Shown one piece after another: positions 1 to 8,953 of a DNA stretch of 64,000 nucleotides (positions are counted from its first letter, which is position 1; the number at the start of each line of letters is the position of its first letter). Both the position numbers and the translations under genes were made by a program. The stretch comes from Alphaproteobacteria bacterium (GTDB taxonomy: Bacteria > Pseudomonadota > Alphaproteobacteria > Sphingomonadales > Sphingomonadaceae): positions 1 through 64,000 of the forward strand of contig JAUIFP010000006.1 of NCBI GenBank assembly GCA_030430365.1. Reading direction: 5' to 3'. The notes below the pieces were generated by a model. That model was not told where the DNA came from and did not search any database. It was given only the letters and a program-made list of their open reading frames with translations.

Positions 1-66
1 CTCAGTTGGTAGAGCAACTGACTTTTAATCAGTAGGCCGCTGGTTCGAATCCAGCAGGGCTCACCA
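1..66 (+). tRNA. tRNA-Lys (UUU), 5' end cut by window edge
   Basis: The window opens inside a tRNA. The D-arm, a 5-bp anticodon stem around the loop CTTTTAA (anticodon TTT at about 24-26), a TTCGAAT T-loop and the 3' acceptor strand with encoded CCA (64-66) are all present. The first half dozen bases of the acceptor stem lie upstream of the window. Anticodon UUU reads lysine codons. No integrase or direct repeat was seen next to it. Confidence 0.95.
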
Positions 67-123
67 CTCCAGTTGTTCTAGCCGCTCTTTCGCCGCGCAG
101 GCTGGCTGCTAGGATGCCTCGCC

Positions 124-843
124 ATGCAAGACAGCACCGCCCGGCCGCGACGCAAGCCCAAATGGGGCACCCTGACGCTCGTCGTCTTGTTCCATATTCT
201 GGTGCTGGCCGGTCTTGCCCGGGCTTTCGCACCGGATTTCACAAATGCCGCCATGGACAGGGCGGTTTCGATTCTCACCGTTTCGGTCGGTACGGCGGAG
301 GAAGATCCGCCTGCCGAGCTGGAGCAGCCGCCCGAGCCCGACGAAGGCGCCGAGGGGGAAGCAGGCCGCGAGGCTACTCCGCGCGAAACGAGCGCCCCCG
401 AAGTCAAAGTCCCGGTTAAGCCGGCGCCGCCTGCGCCGCGCGCTTCCTCTACTGGCACGGCAGACCGTTCCGGGGCGCAGGAAACCGGCGCGGGCACTGG
501 CGGTGCCTCGGCAGGCAGCGGAACGGGCAGCGGCACCGATGGCAGCGGCCAGGGCAACGGTTTTCGCAAGCTTCGCAAAGTGGCCGGAGACATCAATTCG
601 GCCCGCGACTATCCGCGGGAAACGCGCGATCTGCGGATCGGACACAGCGTGACAGTGTTGCTCACGGTCGGCACGGATGGCCTGGTAAAGGATTGCCGAA
701 TTAGCGAGCCGAGCCCCGATGCGGAGGCAGACCGGATCACTTGCAGGCTCGCACGGGAACGGTTCCGTTTCGAACCTGCCACGGATTCACGGGGTAATCC
801 TATTGTTGGAAGATATGCCTGGCGGCAGCGCTGGTTCTACTGA
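124..843 (+). CDS. TonB-like energy transducer family protein
   Basis: 239 aa. One N-terminal membrane segment lies at about residues 17-35 (LTLVVLFHILVLAGLARAF). It is followed by a long Pro/Glu/Ala- and then Gly/Ser/Thr-rich low-complexity linker (about 55-150) typical of periplasm-spanning TonB proteins. The C-terminal domain (about 160-239) has the TonB pattern of a VLLTVGTDG strand, a CRISEPS strand and a terminal RF-F-PA-D--G-P segment. The protein would couple the proton-motive force to an outer-membrane receptor, or act as an orphan TonB-family protein; no exbB/exbD is adjacent. Two cysteines (CRISEP, ITCRLA) in the C-terminal domain could form a disulfide. It stands alone between tRNA-Lys and manC. 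Confidence 0.8.
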   Translation: MQDSTARPRRKPKWGTLTLVVLFHILVLAGLARAFAPDFTNAAMDRAVSILTVSVGTAEEDPPAELEQPPEPDEGAEGEAGREATPRETSAPEVKVPVKPAPPAPRASSTGTADRSGAQETGAGTGGASAGSGTGSGTDGSGQGNGFRKLRKVAGDINSARDYPRETRDLRIGHSVTVLLTVGTDGLVKDCRISEPSPDAEADRITCRLARERFRFEPATDSRGNPIVGRYAWRQRWFY

Positions 844-935
844 ACAAGGATTAGTGCCCTTTGCTTTGTCTATTTCGCAATAACTATCGGCTATATGTTC
901 CAGAATGAATCGAACGATAGGGGCCTGAACCTGTA

Positions 936-1976
936 GTGGCGGACGAATCGAAGATAACGCCAGTTGTGCTTTGCGGCGGCAATGGCACGCGCCTGTGGCC
1001 GCGTAGCAAGCCTTGTGCGCCAAAGCCGTTCCTGCGCTTGGTGGGCGACACGACCCTGTTCGAAGAAGCGATCGGACGCTGCGCCGGTGAGGAGTTTGCG
1101 CCGCCAGTCGTCGTGACCGGGCACAAGCATCGCGACCTTGTCGAGGGCCAGTTGCCGCAAGGAAGCGAATGCCGGCTGATCATCGAGCCGGAAGGAAAGA
1201 ATACCGCTGCTGCGATCGCATTGGCAGCTTATCGCCTGCCCGAAGACGCGGTCATGCTGGTGTGCCCCAGTGACCATCACATCGCCGATGTCGAAGCCTT
1301 CAGGGCTTCGGCGTTTCAGGCCGCCGCGCTCGCAAGGGAAGGCTGGCTGGTCGCCTTCGGAATCGTGCCGACCCGGCCGGAGACCGGTTACGGCTATATC
1401 AAGCAGGGTGAACCGCTTGCGGGCGGCTATCGCGTCGACAAATTCGTCGAGAAGCCGGACCGTGCTCGGGCGGAAGAATTCCTGGCGCAAGGTGGCTATA
1501 GCTGGAATGGCGGCATTTTCGCCTTCCGCGCAGGCACTTTCATCGAAGAACTTTCCCGCCACCGTCCTGCCCTGGCAAATGCCGTTCGCAAGGCGGTGGA
1601 TTCCGGCCGCGAGGATGGCCGGCGCTTCTTGCCGGGCGCGGACGCCTTCGCGCAGATCGAAGGGGAATCGGTCGATTACGCGGTAATGGAAGAAACGGAC
1701 CATGCCGCGATGGTCCCTGCCGCAATGGGCTGGTCCGATATCGGCAACTGGAGCGCGGTACGTGAAGCCCGCGAACACGATGCGCAGGGCAATGTCGTGA
1801 ATGGGCGTGCGGATCTGCTCGATTGCCGCGATGTGCTGGTGGAGAGCGATGGGCCGCGCGTTTCGCTGGTCGGCCTGGAGAATGTGATCGTGGTGGTCGA
1901 CGGCGACGAAATACTCGTCACCAGTTCCGCAGGCGCGGCCAGCGTCGGTAAGCTGAAGGGGCCAGCCGGCGGATGA
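936..1976 (+). CDS. manC: Mannose-1-phosphate guanylyltransferase
   Basis: 346 aa, starting at GTG. It makes GDP-mannose from mannose-1-phosphate and GTP in the cytoplasm, for exopolysaccharide and glycan precursors. The nucleotidyltransferase signature CGGNGTRLWP (about residues 12-21) is present, as are PSDHHIAD and FVEKP motifs. The length matches the single-domain type that lacks the fused isomerase domain; the isomerase is encoded by the next gene, which overlaps by 4 bp (ATGA). The two therefore form a translationally coupled pair. Confidence 0.92.
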   Translation: MADESKITPVVLCGGNGTRLWPRSKPCAPKPFLRLVGDTTLFEEAIGRCAGEEFAPPVVVTGHKHRDLVEGQLPQGSECRLIIEPEGKNTAAAIALAAYRLPEDAVMLVCPSDHHIADVEAFRASAFQAAALAREGWLVAFGIVPTRPETGYGYIKQGEPLAGGYRVDKFVEKPDRARAEEFLAQGGYSWNGGIFAFRAGTFIEELSRHRPALANAVRKAVDSGREDGRRFLPGADAFAQIEGESVDYAVMEETDHAAMVPAAMGWSDIGNWSAVREAREHDAQGNVVNGRADLLDCRDVLVESDGPRVSLVGLENVIVVVDGDEILVTSSAGAASVGKLKGPAGG

Positions 1977-2761
1977 GTGCACTGCTTCCGACCCGTATCG
2001 TTGAAAAGCCCTGGGGGCGCAGCGACTTGCCGGCCCCCTTTGCGCCGTCGGGAGGAAGGCGTGTAGGCGAAATCTGGTTCGAGCCGCCACCTGAGCTGGA
2101 TAGCCTTCTGGTGAAATACCTTTTCACCAGCGAGAAGCTCTCGGTTCAGGTCCATCCGCCCGGGGCGCAGGGCAAGGATGAATGCTGGCTGGTACTGGAT
2201 ACTCAGCCGGGTGCGACGCTCGGCATCGGCTTTCGCGATGACATTTCCCCGGCGGAAATGCGGGCCGCGGCCCTGGACGGCTCCATCGAGCATTTGATGG
2301 TTTGGCATCCGGTCGAGCCGGGCGATTTTGTCTATATCCCTGCAGGCACGGTCCACGCGATCGGCGCAGGCGTCTGCCTGGTCGAATTGCAGCAGAACAA
2401 CGATGCCACATACCGCCTTTACGATTACGGCCGTCCGCGTGAGCTTCACCTGGACTATGCGATTGCCGTGGCACATGGCGGCCCGCACAATCCGGCCATG
2501 CGGCGCAAATTGCCGGCCAAGGGGTCGGCCAGGCTGACAATGGGCCCCTATTTCACTCTGGAGCGGGTTCAGGGCCGGCTTGCCGGCGATCACCTCGAGA
2601 GGCACGGCCCGCTATTGGTCGTCCCGATCGAGGGGGACGTGCTGGTTGCAGGCGAGGCCGTATCGCCCGGTGAATGCGCCGTGGCGAGCGGGCCCGATGC
2701 AGTCTCGCCTGCGGATGAAGCACAGTGCCTGCTTGCGTGGCCCGGCGTAACGGGCGCATAG
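1973..2761 (+). CDS. manA: Class I mannose-6-phosphate isomerase
   Basis: 262 aa. It interconverts fructose-6-phosphate and mannose-6-phosphate, feeding ManC. The cupin-type type I PMI core is visible: a VQVHPPG metal-binding motif near residue 60, PGDFVYIPAGTVHAIG near 120-135, and LVELQQNNDATYRLYDYGR. At 262 aa it is shorter than the classical 390-aa enzyme and resembles the short bacterial class. Its ATG sits inside the manC stop (ATGA), so coupling is expected. Confidence 0.9.
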   Translation: MSALLPTRIVEKPWGRSDLPAPFAPSGGRRVGEIWFEPPPELDSLLVKYLFTSEKLSVQVHPPGAQGKDECWLVLDTQPGATLGIGFRDDISPAEMRAAALDGSIEHLMVWHPVEPGDFVYIPAGTVHAIGAGVCLVELQQNNDATYRLYDYGRPRELHLDYAIAVAHGGPHNPAMRRKLPAKGSARLTMGPYFTLERVQGRLAGDHLERHGPLLVVPIEGDVLVAGEAVSPGECAVASGPDAVSPADEAQCLLAWPGVTGA

Positions 2762-2769
2762 AACGATGC

Positions 2770-3210
2770 ATGATCGCTCACACCATTCAGCTTGCGCTTG
2801 CGCCGGTATTCCTGCTGGTGGCGATCGGCAATATCATGAATATTCTTTCGCAGCGGATGGGGCGCATCGTCGATCGATCGCGTCTGCTGCAGGATCGGCA
2901 TAGCCAAACCTCCGGCGAAGAGCATGACATGATCGTGCGGGAGATACGCATCGTGGACGATCGGATCGCCACGGTAGGCAAGGCGATCCTACTGCTGGTT
3001 CTCAGCGGCCTTACGGTCGGTGTCGTAGTCGCTCTGCTCTTCCTGGGTGGCTTTCTGGAACTGGACCTGCAGCACGCCGCCGGCGCAGCGTTCATCATCG
3101 CTATTGGGCTGCTGATGGGGGCCTTGCTGCTGTTCCTGAAGGAAACCCGGCAGGCGGCGGCGGCTCTGCGCATTCCCGAGGAATTCCTGGAGAAAGACCG
3201 AGAGCTTTAG
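2770..3210 (+). CDS. DUF2721 family membrane protein
   Basis: 146 aa from the ATG chosen here (MIAHTIQLALAPVF). The open frame runs 15 codons further upstream, but that part overlaps manA and lacks membrane character. There are three hydrophobic segments: about 5-24, 72-94 and 103-122. The sequence between the first and second (QRMGRIVDRSR, then a charged helix) matches the DUF2721 layout. No function is established. It follows manA by only 8 bp and may be cotranscribed. Confidence 0.75.
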   Translation: MIAHTIQLALAPVFLLVAIGNIMNILSQRMGRIVDRSRLLQDRHSQTSGEEHDMIVREIRIVDDRIATVGKAILLLVLSGLTVGVVVALLFLGGFLELDLQHAAGAAFIIAIGLLMGALLLFLKETRQAAAALRIPEEFLEKDREL

Positions 3211-3222
3211 GGCCGGCGGAGT

Positions 3223-3528
3223 CTAGGCCGGGGGAGAAAGCAGCTTTTCGCCCTTCTGACGAATCGTACTTTCGACGATCGGCTCCACGAACGATAGCGC
3301 AGGCGGCAGGTCGATCGAGAAAATGACCTGACGCTCCGCGATTTCCACCAGTCCCGACAAATGCTGCCCCATCATGGCGATCTGCATCGTCATGCAGTCT
3401 TCGCTTGGCCAATCCGTCGTCACCTGGGCCATGCCGCCTGGAATTTGGTCGGCGATCTTATGGCTCGAACCTTTCAGGCGCCTGCGCACCTCTTCCTTTT
3501 CGAATTCGTGCGGGATGGAAACCTGCAT
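3223..3528 (-). CDS. Polyhydroxyalkanoic acid system (PHA_gran_rgn) family protein
   Basis: 101 aa, small and soluble. It reads MQVSIPHEF-KEEVRRRLK followed by a beta-rich stretch and a C-terminal helix, matching the small proteins annotated as polyhydroxyalkanoic acid system family in alphaproteobacteria. It is the third gene of a minus-strand set telA-xpaC-this, with its start overlapping the xpaC stop by one base (TGATG). Any PHA link is by family name only; no phaC or phasin gene is nearby. Confidence 0.65.
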   Translation of the reverse strand: MQVSIPHEFEKEEVRRRLKGSSHKIADQIPGGMAQVTTDWPSEDCMTMQIAMMGQHLSGLVEIAERQVIFSIDLPPALSFVEPIVESTIRQKGEKLLSPPA

Positions 3529-4226
3529 CAGTCCTTCTTTTCTGCGGGCTGCATCGCCTCGCCATATCGGTATTCGAGGAAACGGGTGCGCACTGCCAAA
3601 TCGTCGATCGCGCCGCTGGCGAGCTGGCGCGTGACGCGGTCGATCTCACTGCTGATCTTGCCCAAGCTTTCGACGATTTGTTCGTCAGGCGATCCGTTGG
3701 CGCGCCGTTCGCTGCGCATCTGGGTCGGTATCTTGCGATATGTCTCGACCGTTTCGGGCAAATGCTCGCCCACGAGCCTGCGCGTTTCGGTGGCCGCCGG
3801 ATGATTGCGCTCGATACCCTCGAGCTGCCGCCCGAGCGCGTCGAGTTGCGCGCCGATCTTGTCGATCAAGGTGGCGGCTGGGCGGGGCAGGGCGGAGCGT
3901 TGGTGCTCCAGCCACAATTCGGTGCGTGCCACCAGCTGCCGGGCATCCTGGGTTCTGGTCAAGTCCGACCGCATGGGGACTTTCACCTTGGGATACTTTG
4001 AGAAGATATAGATCGCCGCCACGATCGCCAGGAAGGTCAGGACGATGCCGTTGAAGCCGATCCCATCCAGCACGATGCCGGCGACCGTTCCTGTAAGCAG
4101 GATGGCAAACAGCGCAATGGCGAAATATTTCAGCCGCTTGCGCCTGACTTTCCGGCGCAGCTGTGCCGATCCTCGCCCGATCGGGTAATTGCGGCGCTCG
4201 CTTCGAGCGGGAAAGTTTGAACTCAT
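3528..4226 (-). CDS. XpaC-like 5-bromo-4-chloroindolyl phosphate hydrolysis family protein
   Basis: 232 aa. A very basic N-terminus is followed by two membrane segments (about 32-55 and 60-76) and then a cytoplasmic alpha-helical domain rich in Arg/Glu. Its position directly behind telA, with a 4-bp ATGA overlap, is the xpaC-telA pairing known from Bacillus and others. Members associate with tellurite/toxic-anion and antimicrobial tolerance, though the molecular activity is unclear. The recognition leans heavily on the neighbour. Confidence 0.7.
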   Translation of the reverse strand: MSSNFPARSERRNYPIGRGSAQLRRKVRRKRLKYFAIALFAILLTGTVAGIVLDGIGFNGIVLTFLAIVAAIYIFSKYPKVKVPMRSDLTRTQDARQLVARTELWLEHQRSALPRPAATLIDKIGAQLDALGRQLEGIERNHPAATETRRLVGEHLPETVETYRKIPTQMRSERRANGSPDEQIVESLGKISSEIDRVTRQLASGAIDDLAVRTRFLEYRYGEAMQPAEKKD

Positions 4227-5434
4227 CGGCTATCGAGGCTCAGCAATGACGGTTCGCTGGCTTCCATCTTCGCCTGAGCCTCCGCCTGGCCTTCCGCGCG
4301 GGCGATGTAGCCCTTCGATTTCTCGACTTCGTCCGAAAGCGTGTCGACCGTCTCCTTCATCGAAGAAAGTGCCTGAACCTTGAAGCTGTCGATGTTGTCC
4401 ATCGTGTCGTAGATGTTCTGGAAGGCGCGCTGCAGCGTCTCGATCGGAACGGTCGAACTGGTCGCCTGTTCGTGGATCTTGCTCGTCTGCTCGGCCAGCA
4501 TGGTGCCGGTGGAATCGATCAGCCCCGCCGTCGTATCGTTGAGCGCGGTGATCTGTTGCAGCACGAGCCGCTGGTTGGTCATCGCCTCGGCCACGGTCAC
4601 GGCCGTGCGCAATGCGCCCACGGTCGTGGTGCTGGCACGGTCGACGCCCTTGACCAGTTCGACATTGTTTTTCTTGACCAGATCGAGCGCGAGATAGCCT
4701 TGCACGCTCACGGCCATCTGGGTCAGCAGATCCTGGGTCCGCTGGCGGACATAGAACAAGGCCGTCTCACGCACCGCCTTTGCCTTGGCTGGATCGGTGG
4801 CGTCTAGCTCGTTCGCCTTACTCTCCAGCTTGGCGTCCAGCGATTTGGAAATGTGGATCATCTGCTCCAGATTGCCCATCGCTTCCCACAGATTCTGCCG
4901 CTCCACGTCGATTGCGGCATTGTCCATCAGCAGCTCGTCCTTGCCGGAGGCAAGTTTGGAGAGGATTGCCTGGATATGCGTCTGGGCGCTTTGGTAGCTC
5001 TGGAAATAGCTCTTCAGCGTGTTGCCGAAGGGTATGATGCCCAGAAGCTTGCGCCCGGGCGAGAGCTTCCCTCGCTTGCCCGGGTCGAGATCCTCCACCA
5101 CGCGGCGCAATTCGGAGAGATCGGCTCCCACACCCTGGTCCCGGTCCATTGCGCGCACCGGGCGGTCCAGGAAGCGGTTCGACATGCCAGCGGCGGCCAC
5201 AATCTCCTTGCGGCCCATATCGGTGAGCTGATCCACTTTTTTACCGAATTCAGGCGAATTGACGTCCTGCGCCAGAAGGTCGGAGACGAAGGTTTCGACC
5301 TTTTCGTCCAGTTGCGACTTCTTCTCTTCCGATACGGGGACAAGACCGGCGGCTTTTTCCGGGGCAACCGAGCGTACGGGCTCGGGCGGCGTCAGTTCGA
5401 GTTTTTCCGCCGTCTTGGTTTCATTGCTGGCCAT
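4223..5434 (-). CDS. telA: TelA-type toxic anion resistance protein
   Basis: 403 aa from an ATG preceded by GGAGG (GCGGAGGAAGC-ATG). The open frame extends 43 codons further upstream without a ribosome site, so the shorter start is preferred. It is almost entirely alpha-helical and charged, with the TelA family hallmarks: a middle segment GNTLKSYFQSYQSAQTHI, then NAAIDVERQNLWEAMGNLEQMI, then a long helical tail ending in SEPSLLSLDSR. TelA proteins are linked to tellurite and antibiotic tolerance in operons with XpaC or TerC-type genes. First gene of a three-gene minus-strand operon. Confidence 0.88.
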   Translation of the reverse strand: MASNETKTAEKLELTPPEPVRSVAPEKAAGLVPVSEEKKSQLDEKVETFVSDLLAQDVNSPEFGKKVDQLTDMGRKEIVAAAGMSNRFLDRPVRAMDRDQGVGADLSELRRVVEDLDPGKRGKLSPGRKLLGIIPFGNTLKSYFQSYQSAQTHIQAILSKLASGKDELLMDNAAIDVERQNLWEAMGNLEQMIHISKSLDAKLESKANELDATDPAKAKAVRETALFYVRQRTQDLLTQMAVSVQGYLALDLVKKNNVELVKGVDRASTTTVGALRTAVTVAEAMTNQRLVLQQITALNDTTAGLIDSTGTMLAEQTSKIHEQATSSTVPIETLQRAFQNIYDTMDNIDSFKVQALSSMKETVDTLSDEVEKSKGYIARAEGQAEAQAKMEASEPSLLSLDSR

Positions 5435-5556
5435 GCTTCCTCCGCATTCGGTCTGTTCCGTTTGCCTGCTTGGAACCGCCTTGTAACACGCGGATCGTTG
5501 CGCTCCACTAACCCTACTGTATTGGGATTCCAGGGCACGCAAATCAAGGAGCGTCC

Positions 5557-7071
5557 ATGCCAACTACCGAGACGCCGCAGCCAAGCTATTCCTTCGGTCA
5601 TGTGGTGACGAGCCTGCGTGCATGGTGGCGCATCAATGTGGTCGGCACGGTCGACCAGGCGGATGTGATCGAAAACAGGCGGGCGGAATGCGATATTTCG
5701 GCGCGCTACCTGTTCATGCTGGCCATGTCCGCCGGCATTGCCGTGCTCGGCCTGCTGCTCTCCTCGCCAGCCGTTGTGATCGGCGCGATGCTGCTTTCGC
5801 CCTTGATGGATCCGATCATGGGCCTCGGCTTCGCATTGGCCATCGGGGACTATTCCTGGATGAAGCGGGCGGCGATGTCGCTCGCGATCGGAACCGCGCT
5901 GGCCGTTGCGCTGTGCGCGGTGATCGTGTTCCTCTCGCCCTTGCAGACCGTGACGTCGGAAATCGCGGCGCGAACCAGGCCGAACCTGTTTGATCTGGGC
6001 GTGGCGTTCTTTTCAGCCCTGGCCGGCGCCTATGCGATGATCCGCGGGCGCATGGGCACTGTCGTTGGCGTGGCGATCGCCACGGCCTTGATGCCGCCGC
6101 TCGCTGTGGTCGGCTTCGGACTGGCGACCTGGAACGGTGCGGTATTCTGGGGCGCGCTCGGCCTCTATGTCACCAACCTCCTGTCCATTGCCCTCACCGC
6201 CGCAGTCATGGCCCGGCTTTACGGGTTCCGGACCAGCCTTTCGGACCGTCAGACCCAGTTTCAGACCTTCGTGATCGTCGTGGTCTTCATCGCTCTGGCT
6301 ATCCCGCTCGGCTTGTCCTTGCGCCAGATCGCCTGGGAAGCGCGCTCCACCCAGAAGATCCGCAGCGAGGTGCTGGACGCATTCGACAGCCGCTCTGTCC
6401 TCTCGGACGTGAAGATCAATTGGGATTCCGAGCCGATCCAGATCGACGCGACGGTCTTCACGCCCGAACTGGAGCCCGAGGCGGAAGGCATCGCGGCCCG
6501 GGCTATCGCGCGCGAGATCAATCGCGATGTCGACATCGCGATCATCCAGTCGAAGGTGGGCCAGGACGAGGACGCAGCAGAAGAAGCTCAGCTGGCGGCG
6601 GCCCGGGCGCGCGAAGAAGCGGCCAATCTGCGCCGGGCGGAAGAACTGGCTACCCGCCTTGCGCTGGTGGCCGGCGTTACCGAGAGAAGCGTGACGCTCG
6701 ACCGGGAAAAGCGCCAGGCTTTCGTGACCGCACGTCCGCTCGATGGGGCTACGTTGGAAGCCTATCGCGAGTTGGAAGAGCGGATCATTCGGACGGAACC
6801 GGAATGGAGCGTCAGCCTAAAACCGCCTGCCCGTCCGTTACCCGACGTTCCGTTTGAAGAGGGCGAGCCCACAGAGGCAGGTCAGGTTGCGCTGGATATC
6901 ATTGCATGGGCGGCACAGCGGATCGGCGTCCCCGTCATCCTTTCGGGAAGGGCTGGCGAGGTGGCGCAAGTGGCCGACTTCCTGGAAGGCGAGGGGGTCG
7001 AAACCCGTGCTACCGTGGACGAGCGCGCAGACGAAGCCGTGACGGCCAGTTGGGGCGCGCCCGACGAATGA
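5557..7071 (+). CDS. DUF389 family membrane protein
   Basis: 504 aa, preceded by AAGGAG. The N-terminal half carries about six membrane helices with the DUF389 signatures ARYLFMLAMSAGIAVLGLL, PAVVIGAMLLSPLMDPIMG and GVAIATALMPPLAVVGFGL. The C-terminal half (from about residue 270) is a soluble domain with an Ala/Glu/Arg-rich coiled coil (about 340-375). Function is unknown for the family. It is divergent from telA with 122 bp between starts, and its 3' end abuts the fatty acyl-AMP ligase stop exactly. Confidence 0.85.
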   Translation: MPTTETPQPSYSFGHVVTSLRAWWRINVVGTVDQADVIENRRAECDISARYLFMLAMSAGIAVLGLLLSSPAVVIGAMLLSPLMDPIMGLGFALAIGDYSWMKRAAMSLAIGTALAVALCAVIVFLSPLQTVTSEIAARTRPNLFDLGVAFFSALAGAYAMIRGRMGTVVGVAIATALMPPLAVVGFGLATWNGAVFWGALGLYVTNLLSIALTAAVMARLYGFRTSLSDRQTQFQTFVIVVVFIALAIPLGLSLRQIAWEARSTQKIRSEVLDAFDSRSVLSDVKINWDSEPIQIDATVFTPELEPEAEGIAARAIAREINRDVDIAIIQSKVGQDEDAAEEAQLAAARAREEAANLRRAEELATRLALVAGVTERSVTLDREKRQAFVTARPLDGATLEAYRELEERIIRTEPEWSVSLKPPARPLPDVPFEEGEPTEAGQVALDIIAWAAQRIGVPVILSGRAGEVAQVADFLEGEGVETRATVDERADEAVTASWGAPDE

Positions 7072-8805
7072 TCAGGCGGCAAGCTGATAGGGCTCGATCT
7101 CACCTGAGAGGTACAGCGTCTTCGCCTTTGCGCGGCTGAGCTTGCCGGAGCTTGTGCGCGGCAGAGTGCGCGGCGGGACCAGCTCGACCACACAGTTCAT
7201 GCCGGTGACGGAGCGGACCTTGTCGCGGATCATTTCGCGCAGTTCGACCCGTTTCGCCGGATCGGAAACGCGGCAATGGACGAGCACGGCGGGTGCCTCC
7301 TCGCCATTCTCTGTCTCGACCGAGAAAGCGGCGATGTCGCCGTGATTGAACCCGGGCAGCTGCTCAACGGCCCATTCAATGTCCTGCGGCCAATGGTTCT
7401 TGCCGTTGATGATGATCATGTCCTTCGCGCGGCCGACGATGAACAGATAGCCGTCGGCCATATAGCCCATGTCCCCGGTATCGAGCCAGCCATCGACCAG
7501 GCACGCCTCGGTCGCTTCTGGGTCGCGGAAATAGGAATGCATCACGCTCTGGCCCTTGCACCAGACCTTGCCGATCTGATGATCGGCCCGGGCCAGGCCG
7601 TTTTCTCCGCGAATCTCGACGGCCATATCGCGCACCGGCTTGCCGCAATTCACAATCGCGCGGTAACGGGCGGGCCGCGAGAGATCGCGCAGCGCGCCTG
7701 AAAGGCGTTCTTCTTCCACCAGTTCCACACGGATGCCTTCACCCGGCGGCATTAGCGTTACGGCCAGGGTCGCTTCGGCCAGGCCATAGCTCGGCAGGAA
7801 AGCGGAAGCGCTGAAACCTGCATCGGCAAAGGCATTGACGAAACCCTGCATCACGTCGGGCCGGATCATGTCTGCGCCATTGCCGGCCACGCGCCAGCGG
7901 GAAAGGTCGAAACGCTCCGCGACATTGCTCTGGCTGGAAATGCGCCGCGCGCAAATGTCATAGCCGAATGTCGGTGAATAGGAGAGCGTCGTGCCCGGAT
8001 TGCGGCTGATCATGTCCAGCCATGCAAGCGGGCGGCGAGCGAAATCTTCGGTCTTGAGATAGTCGACGGATACTTGGTTGGCGATCGGCGAGAGCAGGCA
8101 GCCGACCAGGCCCATATCGTGATACCAGGGAAGCCAGCTCACACAGCGGTCTTCACCGTCGATTTCCATGCCGTGCGCGTGTCCGGCCAGATTGTTGAGC
8201 AGGGACTGGTGAGTCACTGCAACGCCATGCGGAAAGCGGGTCGAACCGCTGGAATATTGCAGATAGCAGATATCTTCGGGCGCCGGCGAAGGCAGCTCGC
8301 AATCCGGTGCATCCAGCGCCAGGAACTCTTCATAGCTCATGCCGATGCAGCCTTGGCGATTGGCGGCGGCTGCCCCCATTTCCGCTATTTCGGCCGGATA
8401 GAGGAGTATTGCCGGGTCCGAACTGCTCAGCTGGACCGAAAGCTGGTCGATATAGTTGTCTTTGCCGCCAAAGCTGGTGGGCAGCGGCAGAGGCACAGGC
8501 CAGGCGCTGGCATAGACGGCGCCGCAAAACAGGGCGGCGAAATCGGACCCGGTTTCTGCGACAAGCGCGATGCGCGTACCCGGCCGGAAATTCTGGGAAA
8601 CCAGCCTGCGGGCAGCGGCAAGCGCGTCTTCCCGCAAATCGGCATAGGTGTAGACCTGCGCAAGGTTGCCGCGCGGGTCATGGAAATTGAGCCCCTTCGC
8701 GGTCTTGGCGGCATAGTCCAGCGCGTCGCCAAATGTGGCGAAATCCGAATAGCGGCGCGGAATCGCGCAGGTGTTCGGCGTCGGTTTGATTGCGGCGTCG
8801 GTCAT
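7072..8805 (-). CDS. Fatty acyl-AMP ligase (FAAL-type adenylating enzyme)
   Basis: 577 aa from the ATG at MTDAAIKP; the frame is open 23 codons further, without a ribosome site. It is an ANL-superfamily enzyme that activates a fatty acid as acyl-adenylate. Visible motifs: YLQYSSGSTRFPHGV (P-loop, about 180), LPWYHDMGLVG (typical of FAALs), SYGLAEATLAV, GWLDTGDMGYM, and INGKNHWPQDIE replacing the CoA-ligase hinge region. FAALs normally hand the acyl group to an ACP or a PKS/NRPS. No ACP or synthase is adjacent, so the acceptor is unknown. Confidence 0.88.
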   Translation of the reverse strand: MTDAAIKPTPNTCAIPRRYSDFATFGDALDYAAKTAKGLNFHDPRGNLAQVYTYADLREDALAAARRLVSQNFRPGTRIALVAETGSDFAALFCGAVYASAWPVPLPLPTSFGGKDNYIDQLSVQLSSSDPAILLYPAEIAEMGAAAANRQGCIGMSYEEFLALDAPDCELPSPAPEDICYLQYSSGSTRFPHGVAVTHQSLLNNLAGHAHGMEIDGEDRCVSWLPWYHDMGLVGCLLSPIANQVSVDYLKTEDFARRPLAWLDMISRNPGTTLSYSPTFGYDICARRISSQSNVAERFDLSRWRVAGNGADMIRPDVMQGFVNAFADAGFSASAFLPSYGLAEATLAVTLMPPGEGIRVELVEEERLSGALRDLSRPARYRAIVNCGKPVRDMAVEIRGENGLARADHQIGKVWCKGQSVMHSYFRDPEATEACLVDGWLDTGDMGYMADGYLFIVGRAKDMIIINGKNHWPQDIEWAVEQLPGFNHGDIAAFSVETENGEEAPAVLVHCRVSDPAKRVELREMIRDKVRSVTGMNCVVELVPPRTLPRTSSGKLSRAKAKTLYLSGEIEPYQLAA

Positions 8806-8953
8806 AATTGTGTGCGAAACCCGTTGTTGATCCCATTCGTGCGCCTTGATCCCTGCGGCGCTTGAACCCAGCATTAAAGGCGGCTCACATCCCGGTCATG
8901 CTTAATACGGCCTTTCTCAATCGGGGCGGACTGTGGCACGAATATGGCCAAAT

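Noticed and set aside
1-66. tRNA-Lys as an integration site for an island
   Set aside because: The genes next to it are core, and I saw no integrase, no direct repeat of the tRNA end and no composition shift.
954-970. TAACGCCAGTTG in manC as a regulon site
   Set aside because: One base off the motif and inside the coding region of a core gene; treated as chance.
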